Source of the DNA: Lujinxingiaceae bacterium
GTDB taxonomy: Bacteria; Myxococcota_A; Bradymonadia; Bradymonadales; Bradymonadaceae
Reading direction: 5' to 3'
Length of the DNA: 61,913 nt
NCBI GenBank assembly: GCA_013697635.1
Contig: JACCWM010000068.1
Span: 1 to 61,913 of the forward strand
Shown: in pieces, positions 47,335 through 58,200 of the stretch
How the letters are laid out: the number at the start of each line of letters is the position of its first letter
Numbering within the stretch: position 1 is the stretch's first letter
Notes under the pieces: model-generated
Seen by the model: the letters and a program-made list of their open reading frames with translations, nothing else
What the model was told of the DNA's origin: nothing
Databases searched by the model: none
Translations under genes and position numbers: made by a program

Positions 47335-48618
47335 ATGCATAACGACACCAAACTCATGCGCCAACTCGAGACCAGTTGGGAGAGCGACGCGCGCTGGAAC
47401 GACGTGCGTCGGCCCTACGGCGCCAAGCAAGTCCTGAAATTGCGCGGCTCGATTTTGATCGAGCATACGCTGGCACGCATGGGAGCCGAGCGCCTGTGGG
47501 AGCTCTTCAACGAGCGCCCGTTCGTGCGCGCCTTGAGCGCGGTAACGGGCAATCAGGCGATCCAGCAGGTCGAGGCCGGCCTCGAAGCGATCTACATCAG
47601 CGGCTGGCAGACCGCGGGCGACGCCAACACCAGCGGTCAGGTCTACCCCGACCAGAGTCTCTACCCGGTCGACTCGGTGCCCGTGCTCATCGAGCGCGTC
47701 AACCGCGCGCTGCAGCGAGCCGACCAGATCGCCCATCTCGAGGAGCGCAAGGACGACATCCGGTGGTATGCGCCGATCGTGGCCGACGCCGAGGCCGGCT
47801 TTGGCGGTAACCTCAACGCCTACGAGCTCATGCGTCGCATGATCGAAGCCGGCGCGGCCGCCGTTCACTTCGAGGACCAGCTCTCCTCGGCCAAGAAGTG
47901 CGGGCACATGGGCGGCAAGGTGCTCGTGCCGACCAGCGAGTTCGTGCAAAAGCTCGTCGCCGCGCGCCTGGCCGCCGACGTGATGGGTGTGCCCTCGATC
48001 GTCATTGCCCGCACCGACGCCCACGCCGCGCGTTTGCTCACCAGCGACATCGACGCCGTCGACCAGCGCTTTGTCACCAAAGGCCGCACCTCCGAGGGCC
48101 ACTTCAACATCAAGGGCGGCATCGAATACGCGATCGAGCGCGGCCTGGCCTACGCGCCCTATGCCGACATGGTCTGGTGCGAGACCTCGACCCCGGATCT
48201 GGGTGAAGCCAAAGAGTTTGCTCAGGCTCTCAAAGAGAAGTTCCCCAACAAGATGCTCGCCTACAACTGCTCGCCGTCCTTCAACTGGAAGAAGCACCTC
48301 GATGACAAGACGATCGCCCAGTTCCAGGAGCGCCTGGGCGAGATGGGCTACAAGTTGCAGTTCGTCACCCTCTCGGGCTGGCACTCACTCAACGCCGCGA
48401 TGTTCGAGCTCGCCCGCGAGTACAAGGGCGAAGGCATGGCCGCCTACGCCCGCCTCCAGGAGCACGAGTTCGATCTCGAGCGCAAGCACGGCTACGCCGC
48501 GATCAAGCACCAGCGCTTCGTCGGCGCCGGCTACTTCGATGAGATCCAAATGACGATTACCGCCGGTGAGTCGACGACCACCGCGCTCAAGGGATCGACC
48601 GAAGACGAGCAGTTCTAA
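47335..48618 (+). CDS. aceA: isocitrate lyase
   Basis: The enzyme cleaves isocitrate into succinate and glyoxylate. ATG 47335 follows GGAGGA and gives 427 residues, close to the E. coli protein. The signature [20 protein letters not shown] carries the catalytic Cys. Also present are [11 protein letters not shown]-like ([20 protein letters not shown]), then IVARTDA-like [11 protein letters not shown]. Together with aceB it allows growth on fatty acids and acetate, which fits the neighbouring lipase/FadL pair. Confidence 0.98.
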   Translation: MHNDTKLMRQLETSWESDARWNDVRRPYGAKQVLKLRGSILIEHTLARMGAERLWELFNERPFVRALSAVTGNQAIQQVEAGLEAIYISGWQTAGDANTSGQVYPDQSLYPVDSVPVLIERVNRALQRADQIAHLEERKDDIRWYAPIVADAEAGFGGNLNAYELMRRMIEAGAAAVHFEDQLSSAKKCGHMGGKVLVPTSEFVQKLVAARLAADVMGVPSIVIARTDAHAARLLTSDIDAVDQRFVTKGRTSEGHFNIKGGIEYAIERGLAYAPYADMVWCETSTPDLGEAKEFAQALKEKFPNKMLAYNCSPSFNWKKHLDDKTIAQFQERLGEMGYKLQFVTLSGWHSLNAAMFELAREYKGEGMAAYARLQEHEFDLERKHGYAAIKHQRFVGAGYFDEIQMTITAGESTTTALKGSTEDEQF

Positions 48619-48647
48619 AATGCGTGGCCGACCGTGAGGGGGCGCGG

Positions 48648-48677
48648 TTGACACACAGCGCCGGGCCGGAGTAATTT
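48648..48677 (+). promoter_or_regulatory. candidate sigma-70-type promoter upstream of the nucleotidyltransferase gene
   Basis: A perfect TTGACA (48648-48653) is followed after 18 bases by TAATTT (48672-48677). The start codon lies 54 bp downstream. The -10 box matches only three of six consensus bases, so this is tentative. Confidence 0.4.
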
Positions 48678-48730
48678 TTGCTCTGCCTGCCAAGGGCTCC
48701 TCGCAGTCTCTTTCCTTCGCTGTAGGTCAC

Positions 48731-49483
48731 ATGAACGACTCAACACCTGTGCAAGACGCGATCTTGCTCGTCGCCGGAACCGGCACCCGTCTTAGACCAT
48801 TGACCGACACCCAGCCCAAGTGCCTGCTCGAAGTGGGCGGTCAATCGCTGCTGCTGCGTCTGTTGCGACAGCTTGGCGCGCTCGGCATCGAGCGCGTCGT
48901 GCTGGCGACAGGCTATTTGTCGAGCACGCTTGCTGATGCCGTCGAAGGGGTCGAGGGCCTGCCCGAGATCGTGTTTGCTCACAACGCCGACTACCAGACG
49001 ACGAACAACGCCGAGTCGCTCAAGATCGCGATGCCTGCCGTCGAGGGCCGCGCATTCTTGTTGTGCGATGGCGACGTGCTGCTTCGCGAGGCCGGCTGGC
49101 TCGGAGAGCTCGTGCGCGAGCCGCGCGAGAACGTCTTGTCGATGATCGCGCGCGAGGATCTCGGCGAGGAGGAGATGAAGATCAAGCTTGTTGACGGGGC
49201 GGTGGCCGGCTTGAGCAAAAAGCTCGCGCCGCAGGCCAGCCACGGCGAGTCGCTGGGCTTGCAAAAGCTCGGCGTGAGCATCGCGGCTGACTTGAGCGCC
49301 CGGCTGGCCGCGATGAGCGAGGCCGAGCGCGCGACCAGCTATTATGAGGACATCTTTGCCGAGCTCATCGTGGGCGGGCACACTTTTCATACGCTGAGCG
49401 TGCCGATCGACACCTGGACCGAGATCGACACCATCGAAGATCTCGAAGCGGCGCGCGCGCTGTTTTTGCGCTGGTCGTGCTAG
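48731..49483 (+). CDS. sugar/alditol-phosphate nucleotidyltransferase
   Basis: This 250-residue cytoplasmic enzyme has the nucleotidyltransferase fold: LLVAGTGTRLRPLTDTQPKC with the conserved Lys of PKCLLEVGG, then NNAESLKIAM and the metal-binding LLCDGDVLL. It belongs to the group of small cytidylyl/uridylyltransferases that includes LicC-type phosphocholine and inositol-phosphate cytidylyltransferases. The adjacent CDP-alcohol phosphotransferase gene suggests CTP as donor and an alcohol phosphate as acceptor. The exact substrate is not determined. Confidence 0.9.
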   Translation: MNDSTPVQDAILLVAGTGTRLRPLTDTQPKCLLEVGGQSLLLRLLRQLGALGIERVVLATGYLSSTLADAVEGVEGLPEIVFAHNADYQTTNNAESLKIAMPAVEGRAFLLCDGDVLLREAGWLGELVREPRENVLSMIAREDLGEEEMKIKLVDGAVAGLSKKLAPQASHGESLGLQKLGVSIAADLSARLAAMSEAERATSYYEDIFAELIVGGHTFHTLSVPIDTWTEIDTIEDLEAARALFLRWSC

Positions 49484-49485
49484 CC

Positions 49486-50406
49486 ATGGCCACCCAGAGC
49501 TTTTCTGAGCGCTTCAAGAAAGCGCTCGCCTTCAAGTCGCTCGACGTCGAGGAGCCTATCGACGTGCGTTTTCATCGCCCGATCGCCGCGGCGCTTACCG
49601 CCTTGATCAGCGAGACGTCGATAACGCCTAATCAGGTCACGCTGATGAGCCTGTTGACCGGGTGGACGGGCTCGGCTTTCTTGTTTTTGGCGTTCTTCAA
49701 CCATGCGTTGTTTGGGGTATTGGGCTGGCTGCTCGCGGGCTTTTTCTTGTTCGCCTCGGTGGTGCTCGATTGCGCCGACGGCCAGCTTGCGCGCTCGCGC
49801 GGGGGCGGCTCACGCATGGGCCGCCTGCTCGACGGCTTTGTCGACGTGCTCGTGCTGTTTCCGGCCTATGTGATCTTGGGCTTTGGCATCCGTGCAAGCT
49901 TTGGGGACTTGTGGTTCTACGTTGCAGCCGTTGCCGGTTTTTCGACATGGATTCACTGCGCCGTCTACGACAAACTCAAGAATGTCTATATCGCTCACAC
50001 CATGGCCAACGCCGGCGGTGGTGAGGGAAGCGAGACGATCGAGGAGGTCAAGGCCGAGCTGGCCCTGGCGCGGGCGTCGAACGCGACGACGCTCGATATT
50101 TTCTTGTTGGATCTCTACGTTTTCTACCTCGGCGTGCAGCAACGCTTTGCCCCGGGCACGACCGAGAAGCGCGAGTCCGCCCGCCAGCCCGAAGAGATGG
50201 AAGTCTTCAGGCGCGATAACCGCTTGACCATGCGCCTGACGAGCTGGCTTGGATTAGGCACACACATGTTCCTGATCTACACGGCGATCGCGCTTTGCGC
50301 TGTCTTGCCTGAAGCTTTGTTGGTCCTGCAGCTGGTCTTCGCCGTGGTTTTCAACCTCATTTTGGGCATCGTTCTCGTGCGCAGCCGTTCATTTCGCGCG
50401 GCCTGA
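49486..50406 (+). CDS. CDP-alcohol phosphatidyltransferase-family membrane enzyme
   Basis: ATG 49486 lies three bases beyond the previous stop; GTG 49477 is an alternative that would overlap it. The product has about 306 residues and several membrane helices. The family signature D-x2-DG-x2-AR-x8-G-x3-D-x3-D is complete in DCADGQLARSRGGGSRMG followed by RLLDGFVDV. It transfers a phospho-alcohol from a CDP-linked donor to an acceptor alcohol. With the upstream nucleotidyltransferase it resembles split inositol-phosphate or alditol-type systems (as in IPCT/DIPPS). This combination is inferred from adjacency. Confidence 0.93.
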   Translation: MATQSFSERFKKALAFKSLDVEEPIDVRFHRPIAAALTALISETSITPNQVTLMSLLTGWTGSAFLFLAFFNHALFGVLGWLLAGFFLFASVVLDCADGQLARSRGGGSRMGRLLDGFVDVLVLFPAYVILGFGIRASFGDLWFYVAAVAGFSTWIHCAVYDKLKNVYIAHTMANAGGGEGSETIEEVKAELALARASNATTLDIFLLDLYVFYLGVQQRFAPGTTEKRESARQPEEMEVFRRDNRLTMRLTSWLGLGTHMFLIYTAIALCAVLPEALLVLQLVFAVVFNLILGIVLVRSRSFRAA

Positions 50407-50494
50407 CGCGTTGCGCAAGGTGGTGTAACGTGCAAGAATCGCGCAGTATCGACGCGCTTATTATCTAAAAAGATTGCGATACGGTTTGTGGCTT

Positions 50495-52315
50495 ATGCTC
50501 GAGTTCAAAGAGAAGAAGGGCGACGCGCCGACACCAGCCAGCGCCCCGATCTGGGAGCAGGCTGACGGTGCGGCCGCGGGCTGCGTCATCCATGCAGAGA
50601 GCGAGCGCGGCCCGGGCCGGGTGGTGGCGCCTCATGGCGAGGTGCGCTTTGTCAATGTGAGCGGCTCGCAGGAGGCGATGGCGCGCCAGTTGGGACAGCG
50701 CACCATGGGCGAGGTTCACAAAGGGGCGGCGCCTTTTTTTGCCACCTACCTTGAGCGCGTGCTCAAGAACTCGCCGATCAGCAAGGCCTCGGGCGTCTTG
50801 CACTGGGCCACGCACCGCTGGGTGACGGCGCGGCTTCGCCAGAACATGCCGCGCGAGTTCGAGAAGACCATCGCCGCGTTTGCCGAAGGCGCGCAGATCT
50901 CGGTCGACACGCTCTATGACGCCTACTTGATGCCCGAGAGCTTCTTGTGGCTGGTCGGGACCTACAACAAGACGCTGGGCAGCAAGCGCGCGCTGGGCCT
51001 TGGCGCGCCGCCGCTTTGCGGCTGCACCAGCGCGATCGTCGTGCCGCCCGGCTCGGAGACGACGCTGCACGGTCGCAACTTCGACTATTTTGGCATCGAC
51101 TACTGGGACCAGTACGCCACCGTGGTCTTCTATCATCCCGACGACGGCATCGATTACGTCTCGGTGACGACGGCAGGCTTTATCGGCGGCGGCGTCACGG
51201 CGATGAACGCCGCTGGGCTAACGTTGGCCGTGCATCAGCACTTCGTTGACCGCTTCGATCTCGACGGCGTCCCGGTGGGCCTGGCCGGCGACGAGGTGAT
51301 GCGCCGCGCCCACTCGATCGAGGAGGCCGTCTCGATTCTTCGCGACTATCCGCCGATCGCCGGTTGGACCTACGTGATGAGCGAGGGCGACACCGGTCGC
51401 GCCGCCATCTTCGAAGTCGCTCCGGGCCGCGAGAATTTGCACTTTTTGCCCAACGGCAAGACGGCCATGGGTTATGCGAACGTCTACTGGGGCGCCGACT
51501 TCAAGAAATGCGAGGTCGACTACTATCCCGAGTACCGCCGCTGCAACTACGCGCGCCAGGCGCGCGTCGTCGACTGCCTCAACGCCATCGGCGAGCAAGA
51601 CGCCACGGCCCAGGTGCTCGACATTGCCAAGATCCTCGGCGATTGCGAGGACCCCGACGGCGCCCCCGCGCGCCTCTTTGGCCCGACGATCGCTGCGGCC
51701 AACACCGTGGCCAGCGTCGTCTTCGAGCCCGCAAAGCGTCGCGTCTGGGTGGGCACCGGACGCTCCCCCTCGAGCCGTCGCTGGTTTGTACCGTTTACGC
51801 TTGACCGCGAGGGTGAGGGGCGCCGCGGCGGCCCCGATACAACCGTGGCACCTTTTACGGCCTTTCCCGGCTGGGAGGACGGCCTGCACGGGCGCGCCTT
51901 CGAGCTCTACCGCCACGCTTGCCATCTGTTTTGGGAGGGCGAGAGCGACGAACGCCTGCTGATCATGATCGAGTACGCCCTGGCGCTCTATCCCCAGGAG
52001 CCCAATTTGCACGTCTTGGCCGGCCTGCTGGCTTTACGCATCCAACGTGGCCAGCGCGCAGAAGGCGCCTTTCGCCGCGCCCTCGAGCTCTTCACCGAGT
52101 CCAGCCGGCGCAGCGAAGTCGGCCTCTACCTGGCATGGGCCCTCGACTTGCAGGGCCAACGCACGGCCGCGCGCCACATCTACGGCAAGATCGCCAAGGA
52201 CCCGGCGGCCGAGTCCACCACGGTCACCCGCGCGCGCCAGGGCCGTTGGGTGCGCTTTTCGGCCAATCAGGCGGCAAAAGTGCCGCTGGATTTCATCTAC
52301 GCCGGCGTTCCCTGA
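50495..52315 (+). CDS. C45-type autoproteolytic acyltransferase/hydrolase with TPR tail
   Basis: ATG 50495 is used; a TTG at 50474 is in frame, and neither has a good ribosome-binding site. The 606-residue protein has a C45 Ntn-hydrolase domain to about residue 430. Its predicted N-terminal nucleophile after processing is a Cys in the CGCTSAIVVPPGS segment (Cys177 most likely). It is followed by LHGRNFDYFGIDYW, a typical C45 feature, and by TAGFIGGGVTAMNAAGLTLA. From about residue 470, TPR-like helices follow (LLIMIEYALALYPQEPNLHV). No export signal is visible. Family members act on N-acyl amides or peptides. The substrate is unknown. Confidence 0.9.
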   Translation: MLEFKEKKGDAPTPASAPIWEQADGAAAGCVIHAESERGPGRVVAPHGEVRFVNVSGSQEAMARQLGQRTMGEVHKGAAPFFATYLERVLKNSPISKASGVLHWATHRWVTARLRQNMPREFEKTIAAFAEGAQISVDTLYDAYLMPESFLWLVGTYNKTLGSKRALGLGAPPLCGCTSAIVVPPGSETTLHGRNFDYFGIDYWDQYATVVFYHPDDGIDYVSVTTAGFIGGGVTAMNAAGLTLAVHQHFVDRFDLDGVPVGLAGDEVMRRAHSIEEAVSILRDYPPIAGWTYVMSEGDTGRAAIFEVAPGRENLHFLPNGKTAMGYANVYWGADFKKCEVDYYPEYRRCNYARQARVVDCLNAIGEQDATAQVLDIAKILGDCEDPDGAPARLFGPTIAAANTVASVVFEPAKRRVWVGTGRSPSSRRWFVPFTLDREGEGRRGGPDTTVAPFTAFPGWEDGLHGRAFELYRHACHLFWEGESDERLLIMIEYALALYPQEPNLHVLAGLLALRIQRGQRAEGAFRRALELFTESSRRSEVGLYLAWALDLQGQRTAARHIYGKIAKDPAAESTTVTRARQGRWVRFSANQAAKVPLDFIYAGVP

Positions 52316-52333
52316 AAATGGGCTCTGAAGCGT

Positions 52334-53866
52334 TTACGGCGTAAAGCGCAGCATCAGCACCAGATCGTCGGCGCGCACCTGGGATCCGACCACGCGCAGC
52401 GGGGTGCCCGGGTCAAGGGGCAGCGGCAGGCTGAACTGACCGTCGAGGGCCAGGAAGAGCAGGCGGCGAGCCCAGCGGTTGCGGTCGTTGTCGTCGGGTG
52501 CGTCGGCGAGCCACGGGGAGCTGAGCTGGACGTTTTGCACCTCGACGGTGTCGACGTCGAAGCCGATCAACCCGGGCAAATCGGCGCGCGGGCGCAGGCC
52601 GAGCTCGACGCTGGTCGTGATGCTGACGATGCGCACGAGCACGCCGTAGACCTCGGCGTAGAGATCCACGGTGAGGTTCTCCCAGCTCAAGAGGATGTCG
52701 TTTCGATCGGGGCGAGTTTTGAGCCGGGGCAGCGAGCCGGGGCTGGTCAAGAGGCGCGCCCAGGGGCCGATCGGCACGTGGGCCAGGCCGATGTCTTCGA
52801 GGCGAAGGCTGTCGCCAGGGATGACCTCGCGGTTTTCGTCGGCCGGTCGCGGGTCTTCGAGCCCGCGGCAGATAAAGCCGGCGCTGGTTGCGGCCTGGGC
52901 GGTGCGCTCGAGCAGAGGTGTGGCAATAGCCAGGCCGACGTCGGCCGTGAACTGCTCGAGCAAGGCGACCGGAATCGGGGCGGTCGCGCCGACGTTGGGC
53001 GCGTCAAGGCCCACGGCCGGGGCACAGCCTGCGCGGCGTTGGCTTATCGCCATGTCGAGGCCGGCCTCGAGGCCTCGCGAGCTCAAGCCAATCGGATCGG
53101 TGGCGGCCATCTGACCGATCACCAAGATGTTGCCGCGGCGGTTCTCAAAGGCGCTCACTCGGGAGAGCTCGACGCGGCGGCGAATCAGGCCGAGCGTGTC
53201 CAACGGCGAGTCGCGAAATGCGGCGTTGGCGGAGTGGGTGAGGCCTTCTTCGACGTATTCGAGTAACAAATCATCGAGGGACTCCTCGAGCGTCCAGCGC
53301 TCCCCATCGAGCGGGACGCAGGGGCCGATGGGGCGCGTCTTGACGCCGGAGATTTCGACCTCGGTGTGCGATGCGCCGCCCAGTGTCACGCCCTCGGAGG
53401 TGGTGGCAACGTTGATCGTTGCACGAATGTCGACGGCGTCCATCGTCACGGCAAAGCGGCAAATCTGGACCGAGATGTTGTCCTGGACGCGCACGGGCAC
53501 ATAGATCGTCGGCTTAATCAGCACCAGCGAGGCGATCATCGCCTCGCCAAGCGGCGTCACCGCCCAGCGCTCGATCGCCAGATCTTGCTCGAGCGGGCCA
53601 AAGCGCAGCCGGCGCGTCGCGTCGTCGATCCAGAGCGGCTCATTGTCCAGCCCAAAGCCCGCTGGCGACGAGGTGCGATAGAGCGACTCGAGGCCGCGCG
53701 GGGTGACCAGAACACGCAGCGCGTCGGTTTGCATCACCGGCGCCTGGGTCAAGCCGCCGCCCTCGCGAAAGCGTATTTCGTCGCAACCGGCCGTCGCAAA
53801 AGCGGCGAGCAAGGCGGTCACCAAAGCGGTCATCATCATCGGCCGGCGCAGCGACGAGGGGCTCAT
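52334..53866 (-). CDS. lipoprotein of unknown function
   Basis: This 510-residue lipoprotein has the signal RPMMMTALVTALLAAF ending ATAGC. The body alternates strands and helices, with IRATINVATTSEGVTLGG and LLEYVEEGLTHSANAAF. No family was recognised, though the layout resembles the first half of the giant protein encoded at 55236-59441. The ATG overlaps the stop of the upstream gene (ATGA at 53866-53863). It is the last gene of the surface-protein cluster. Confidence 0.86.
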   Translation of the reverse strand: MSPSSLRRPMMMTALVTALLAAFATAGCDEIRFREGGGLTQAPVMQTDALRVLVTPRGLESLYRTSSPAGFGLDNEPLWIDDATRRLRFGPLEQDLAIERWAVTPLGEAMIASLVLIKPTIYVPVRVQDNISVQICRFAVTMDAVDIRATINVATTSEGVTLGGASHTEVEISGVKTRPIGPCVPLDGERWTLEESLDDLLLEYVEEGLTHSANAAFRDSPLDTLGLIRRRVELSRVSAFENRRGNILVIGQMAATDPIGLSSRGLEAGLDMAISQRRAGCAPAVGLDAPNVGATAPIPVALLEQFTADVGLAIATPLLERTAQAATSAGFICRGLEDPRPADENREVIPGDSLRLEDIGLAHVPIGPWARLLTSPGSLPRLKTRPDRNDILLSWENLTVDLYAEVYGVLVRIVSITTSVELGLRPRADLPGLIGFDVDTVEVQNVQLSSPWLADAPDDNDRNRWARRLLFLALDGQFSLPLPLDPGTPLRVVGSQVRADDLVLMLRFTP

Positions 53867-55212
53867 TGTTTGCCGTCCCAGATCAAGACCAGACGTGAGG
53901 AGAGCCCCTGGGCGGTGGGAACGAGCCGCTCGGCGGCGACGATGTGGCCGATGCTCGCGTCGTAGATCTGGTCGGCAAAAAAGCCCACCGGTCCCTGGGC
54001 GTCCAGCGTGCGCTGCAGCCAGCGGCCGCTGCCATTGGCCTCGGCCAGGCGGTGGGCGCCACGAAGGTGCGTGCGCGTGGCATTCATGTACGCCAGGCGA
54101 GGGGTGCCGCTGTCGTCGAAGACCAGGCGGGTGAATGCGCCGACGAGTTGCTTTTGTTGCTGGGAGAACTCATCGAGCTCGAAGCCCGGGTCGGCGACCT
54201 CACGTTTGAACTGGCCTTCGCGGGCGCTGGCATACATGACGCGCCCGCGCGAGACGTCATGGTAGGCCACGGCGATGCGTCCGGCCTCGTCAAAGGCCAG
54301 CGATGGAAAGCGGCCGACCACGCCGCGCTCGTGCAGGCGCACGGCCTCGACGTCGGCGTCGCCGGTGTCCACGACGCTGACCACCCATTCTTTGTCCACG
54401 CGGCGCGCCAGGCGCAAGTCCCCGCAGTCGGCGTCGTGGTAGGCGACGTAGAGATCTTCGCCGCGCCCGCGCACCGTGGGCTCGATGCCCACGCCCAGGC
54501 GCGCGGCCAGGCGACGCTCGGCGCTGCAGACGAGCTGGGACTGCTGGGAGCTGGCGTCGTCGACCGTCTCGAGTTGCCAGCGGCGCGCGCCATCGGCCCG
54601 GCTCAGCCGGCGCAGGGCGCGCAGCCGGCTGTCGTGAAACACCAGATGCACATGCTCGCGCGCGTCGATCGTCAGATCGAACTCTTCGGAGCCGCTGTAC
54701 TCGAGGGCGGTGTCCTGCTCGGAGAGCGCGATCAGCGTCGCCTCCCAGTGGTCGTTTGCGCCTCGAGCGGCGCGCGTGGCGATCTGGTAGACGCCGCCCT
54801 CATCGAGCCATGCCACGGCCACCGTACGCGGCGACGACGCCAGGGCGATGCGTTTGCCCGCCGGGCGCCCAAAACGGTGCAGCGTGTGAAATGCGCGCGA
54901 GCTCGGCGTTGCCGTGCCAACGAGCAGCGCGCCGGTCTGCGGCTCAATGACGGCCAGCGCAATGCGCGAGCCCTCGGGCGCGATGCGCACCGCGCGGCCC
55001 GGTATGAAGTCGTCAAAGGGCTCGAGCGCGATCTCCTCGCAGATGCCGCTGCTCGCGGTGCAGGCTGTGCCCGCCGGGCAGGGCGGACAGCTCAGCGGCT
55101 TCTCGACCTTGCAGCCGCCAACCGCCATCAACACCGACATCGCAGCCGCTGCCGCCGCAATGCGCCGCCCAGCTTGTCCGTAACCTATCGGTGTGCGTGT
55201 CGCATGGGACAT
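53863..55212 (-). CDS. lipoprotein with sialidase-like/BNR features
   Basis: This 449-residue lipoprotein has an N-terminal basic region, a hydrophobic stretch ending VGGC, and a short Cys-rich segment (CPPCPAGTACTASSGIC). The remainder shows repeats with HLVFHDSRLRALR, then YVAYHDADCGDLRLAR and IAVAYHDVSRGRVMYAS. These are spaced like blades of a beta-propeller. The same pattern (Y/F-HD or Y-x-D followed by aromatic residues) recurs in the second half of the upstream giant protein. It is coupled to the next gene. Confidence 0.86.
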   Translation of the reverse strand: MSHATRTPIGYGQAGRRIAAAAAAMSVLMAVGGCKVEKPLSCPPCPAGTACTASSGICEEIALEPFDDFIPGRAVRIAPEGSRIALAVIEPQTGALLVGTATPSSRAFHTLHRFGRPAGKRIALASSPRTVAVAWLDEGGVYQIATRAARGANDHWEATLIALSEQDTALEYSGSEEFDLTIDAREHVHLVFHDSRLRALRRLSRADGARRWQLETVDDASSQQSQLVCSAERRLAARLGVGIEPTVRGRGEDLYVAYHDADCGDLRLARRVDKEWVVSVVDTGDADVEAVRLHERGVVGRFPSLAFDEAGRIAVAYHDVSRGRVMYASAREGQFKREVADPGFELDEFSQQQKQLVGAFTRLVFDDSGTPRLAYMNATRTHLRGAHRLAEANGSGRWLQRTLDAQGPVGFFADQIYDASIGHIVAAERLVPTAQGLSSRLVLIWDGKQ

Positions 55213-55235
55213 CGGCGCTCGCGGTGTTGATCGAC

Positions 55236-58200
55236 TCAGGGGAGGCGGTGAAAGATCGGACGGGCCTCAATCGGATCACTCTGGTTGTTGATGACCGACT
55301 CGACGGCAATCGACGCGCCCGGCTGCACCAGCATCGTGCCATAGAAACCATGAGCACCCGAATAAGGATTCCCGGCCGTGCCCAGCCCGCTGATCGTCCA
55401 GGCGTTGTTGTCACGCACTGCGCTGTAGAGCACGTGGTGCGTAGCATCCTGGAAGATCACTTGCAGGCGATCTTGGCCCAGTGCGCGAAGCGTCACGCTC
55501 TCGCCAATCTGGGAGACCGTCCAGCCCTGCGCCGTGTCGCGCGCGCCGTCCATGATCACCTGGGGCACGCTGTTGGGCGTCCAGTAGACCAGGGCCGGGA
55601 TCGTCGGCTCCATGTAGGCCAGGTGCAGCGTGCCGTCTGCGTCGATCAACCCGGAGCCGTAAGGCCCCGACGCCACACCCAGAAACTGCGGCATGTCCCA
55701 CTGGCCTTCGGTCTGCTCGACCCAGGCCATCGACTCGAGGTTGTGGTCGTAGAAGACGGCGAGCAGGCCGGTGGGCGTGCGCGTCAGCTGGGTGAACAGG
55801 CCGGTGGCCTTGGGGTAGCCCGGCGGCCCGGCCGCTGCGGCCGTGTCGGGCGCCGTGTAGAGCACGACCGGCTCCGGGGCGAGCGTGGCCAGCGGTGTCG
55901 ACGCCTCAAAGCTCAGGTAGCGAAGCTCGCTTGCGCCCTCGATGCCGCGCGTCGAGTAGACCAGGTGCACCGTGCCATCGACGAGCTGCGCGCTGTTCCA
56001 AAAACCGCTGTCGCCGGCCGTGTCGAGCGTCTTGAACGCGAAGCCGTAGGTGGTGCCCGAGGCCGTGCCACGCGCGTATTTGAGCGCTTTGTTGGTGACG
56101 TCGCGGTAGAAGACATGGAGCACGGCATTGGCGTCGACCAGGATCGCGGTGTGCGTTCCCACGGTGTCGCCGCGCGTGCTGATGCCGCCGCGCGGGCCTT
56201 CGAGATTGCCCGTGACCTCGCCATTGGCCGGTACGCCGTCGACCCAGTACCAGGTCGGCACCAGCGCGGCGTCGAGCGTGGCGACCATCAAGTCGCGGTA
56301 GGTGCGGTTGTAGACGCTGGCTGCGGTGAGCGTGCCGTTGGTCGCCACGGACGCGTAAGGCCCGTGCCAGCCCATCGGCAGATTCGCCAGCGCCTGGCAG
56401 GTGCAGCTTGCGCCGCTGACCTGGCAGGTGTTGGCATCGCCACTGCCGCGGCTTTGCAGGATCGGCTCATAGCCGGTGTCACAGACCAGGCCCACGCAGG
56501 GATCGGCGATGTTCTGGCACTGGTTCTTGCTGTGGCAGCAGAATTGCTCGCTGCCACAGCCCGAGGCGCAATAGCTCTCACAGGCGCAGTAGCCTTCGTT
56601 GCAGATGCCAAAGGCATTGGCGTCGCACGCGGCGTTGCACTCGCTGTTCTCGCGGCAGCCGGCCACGCACTCGCCGTCGCGACAAACGCCGGCGGCGCAG
56701 TCGTCGGTGCTCGAGCAGGGCGCCGGCACGCAGGCGCCGTCCTTGCACTCGAAGCCGTCAAGGCAACCCTCGCTGCACTGTTTGTTGTCGTTGTTGGTCT
56801 TGGTTGCACCGGTGTCGTCGCTGCACGCCATGGTAAAGAGCGTGGCCAGCGCGAGCAGCGCGATGAGGCCGCGGCTGAGCTTGAGGCGGCGGCGACGCCC
56901 GACGAGCAGACCCAGGCCGACGAGCACGAGCAGGCCAAAGTCGCCGGCGCTGCCGGCGTTGCCCGTCGAGGCGCAACCACAGCCTGCCTGGCCGGAGCCG
57001 GTGTCGCTGGCCACGGGGCCTGCGAGCTCGAGCGGCTGGCGGCGCAACGTGCGCGAAGCGCTCGTTACGAAGCCGGCGCGATCGCGCACCTCAGCCTCGA
57101 TGCGCGCAAGCTCGGGAAGCGACATCGCCGACAGCTCCAGGGTGTTCTCGCTCGACCAGTCCGACCAGGCGCCAAGCTCGCCGTCGCCGACCACGCGGTG
57201 GCGGTAGACGAGCTGGTGAGCGGCGTCGACGACATCGAGGCCGCGAAGCACCAGTTGATCGCCGCCGCCTTCGATCTCGAGGCTGGGGGCTTCGTAATCG
57301 ATCCTGACGCCGAGCTCGGTGGCCACGCGCTGGGCCGTCGTCGACTCGCCCTGGTAGCGCGCGCGCAGCTCGATGCGATGCTCGCCCTGCAGCGCAAAGA
57401 GCGGGTCGTCGAGCACGAGCTTGTCGGTGGCCTGAAAGAGGCTCCAGCTGCCGCCGTCGACGCGGTAGCTAAACTCCACGCTGGCCGCATCGATAGTATT
57501 CAGCCCGGCGCCCATGGCGATCATCTCGAGCGTGACCTGCGGGCGAACGATGCCCGAGGCGCTCTTGTGGCTGGTGTCGACCTCGTGGTGGCGCACGATC
57601 GCGTTGAGATTCGAGACCATCGGCTGGCCGACCTTCTCGAGGTCGGCAAAGAGCGCGACGAAGGTGTTGTTGTCGACGCTGGTGATGTCTTGCTGGCGCA
57701 AGGCGACCCGGTAGCCAAAGAACTCCGGCAGCGAGAACGAAGTGTCCAAGGCCTCGGTGAGCGCGGGCAGCGCGAAGCCAAAGAGCGTCGGCAGCAGATC
57801 GATGAGTTTTTGGGGATCTTCGGCGATAAGCTCCGAGCCCACCGGGCGCATGTTGGTCAGCGCCTCGTCGATCTTGCCCAGCACCGGCTTCACCTCACCC
57901 AGGCCGTCGGGCACGATCGCTATGGGCAACAAGATGTCGGTGCGAATCGTGAAGAGGCGAACGTAGCGGTCCTGGACAAAGCCGTACATGTGGATGTCGA
58001 CGTCCTTCCAGTCGAGCGTGATCAGGCCCTCCTCGATCGTGGTCGTCGTGCCCTGGACGCGAATCGTGTTCGCGCCGAGCACCATGTCGGGCGCGTTTTG
58101 CGGCGTCAACTGGATGTAGAGCGCGCTGTTGCCGTCGGCCAGGTTGCGAACGCTGGGCAGCAGCGCGCCGATGGCACCGGTGGAGAGCAGCTCGACGGAC

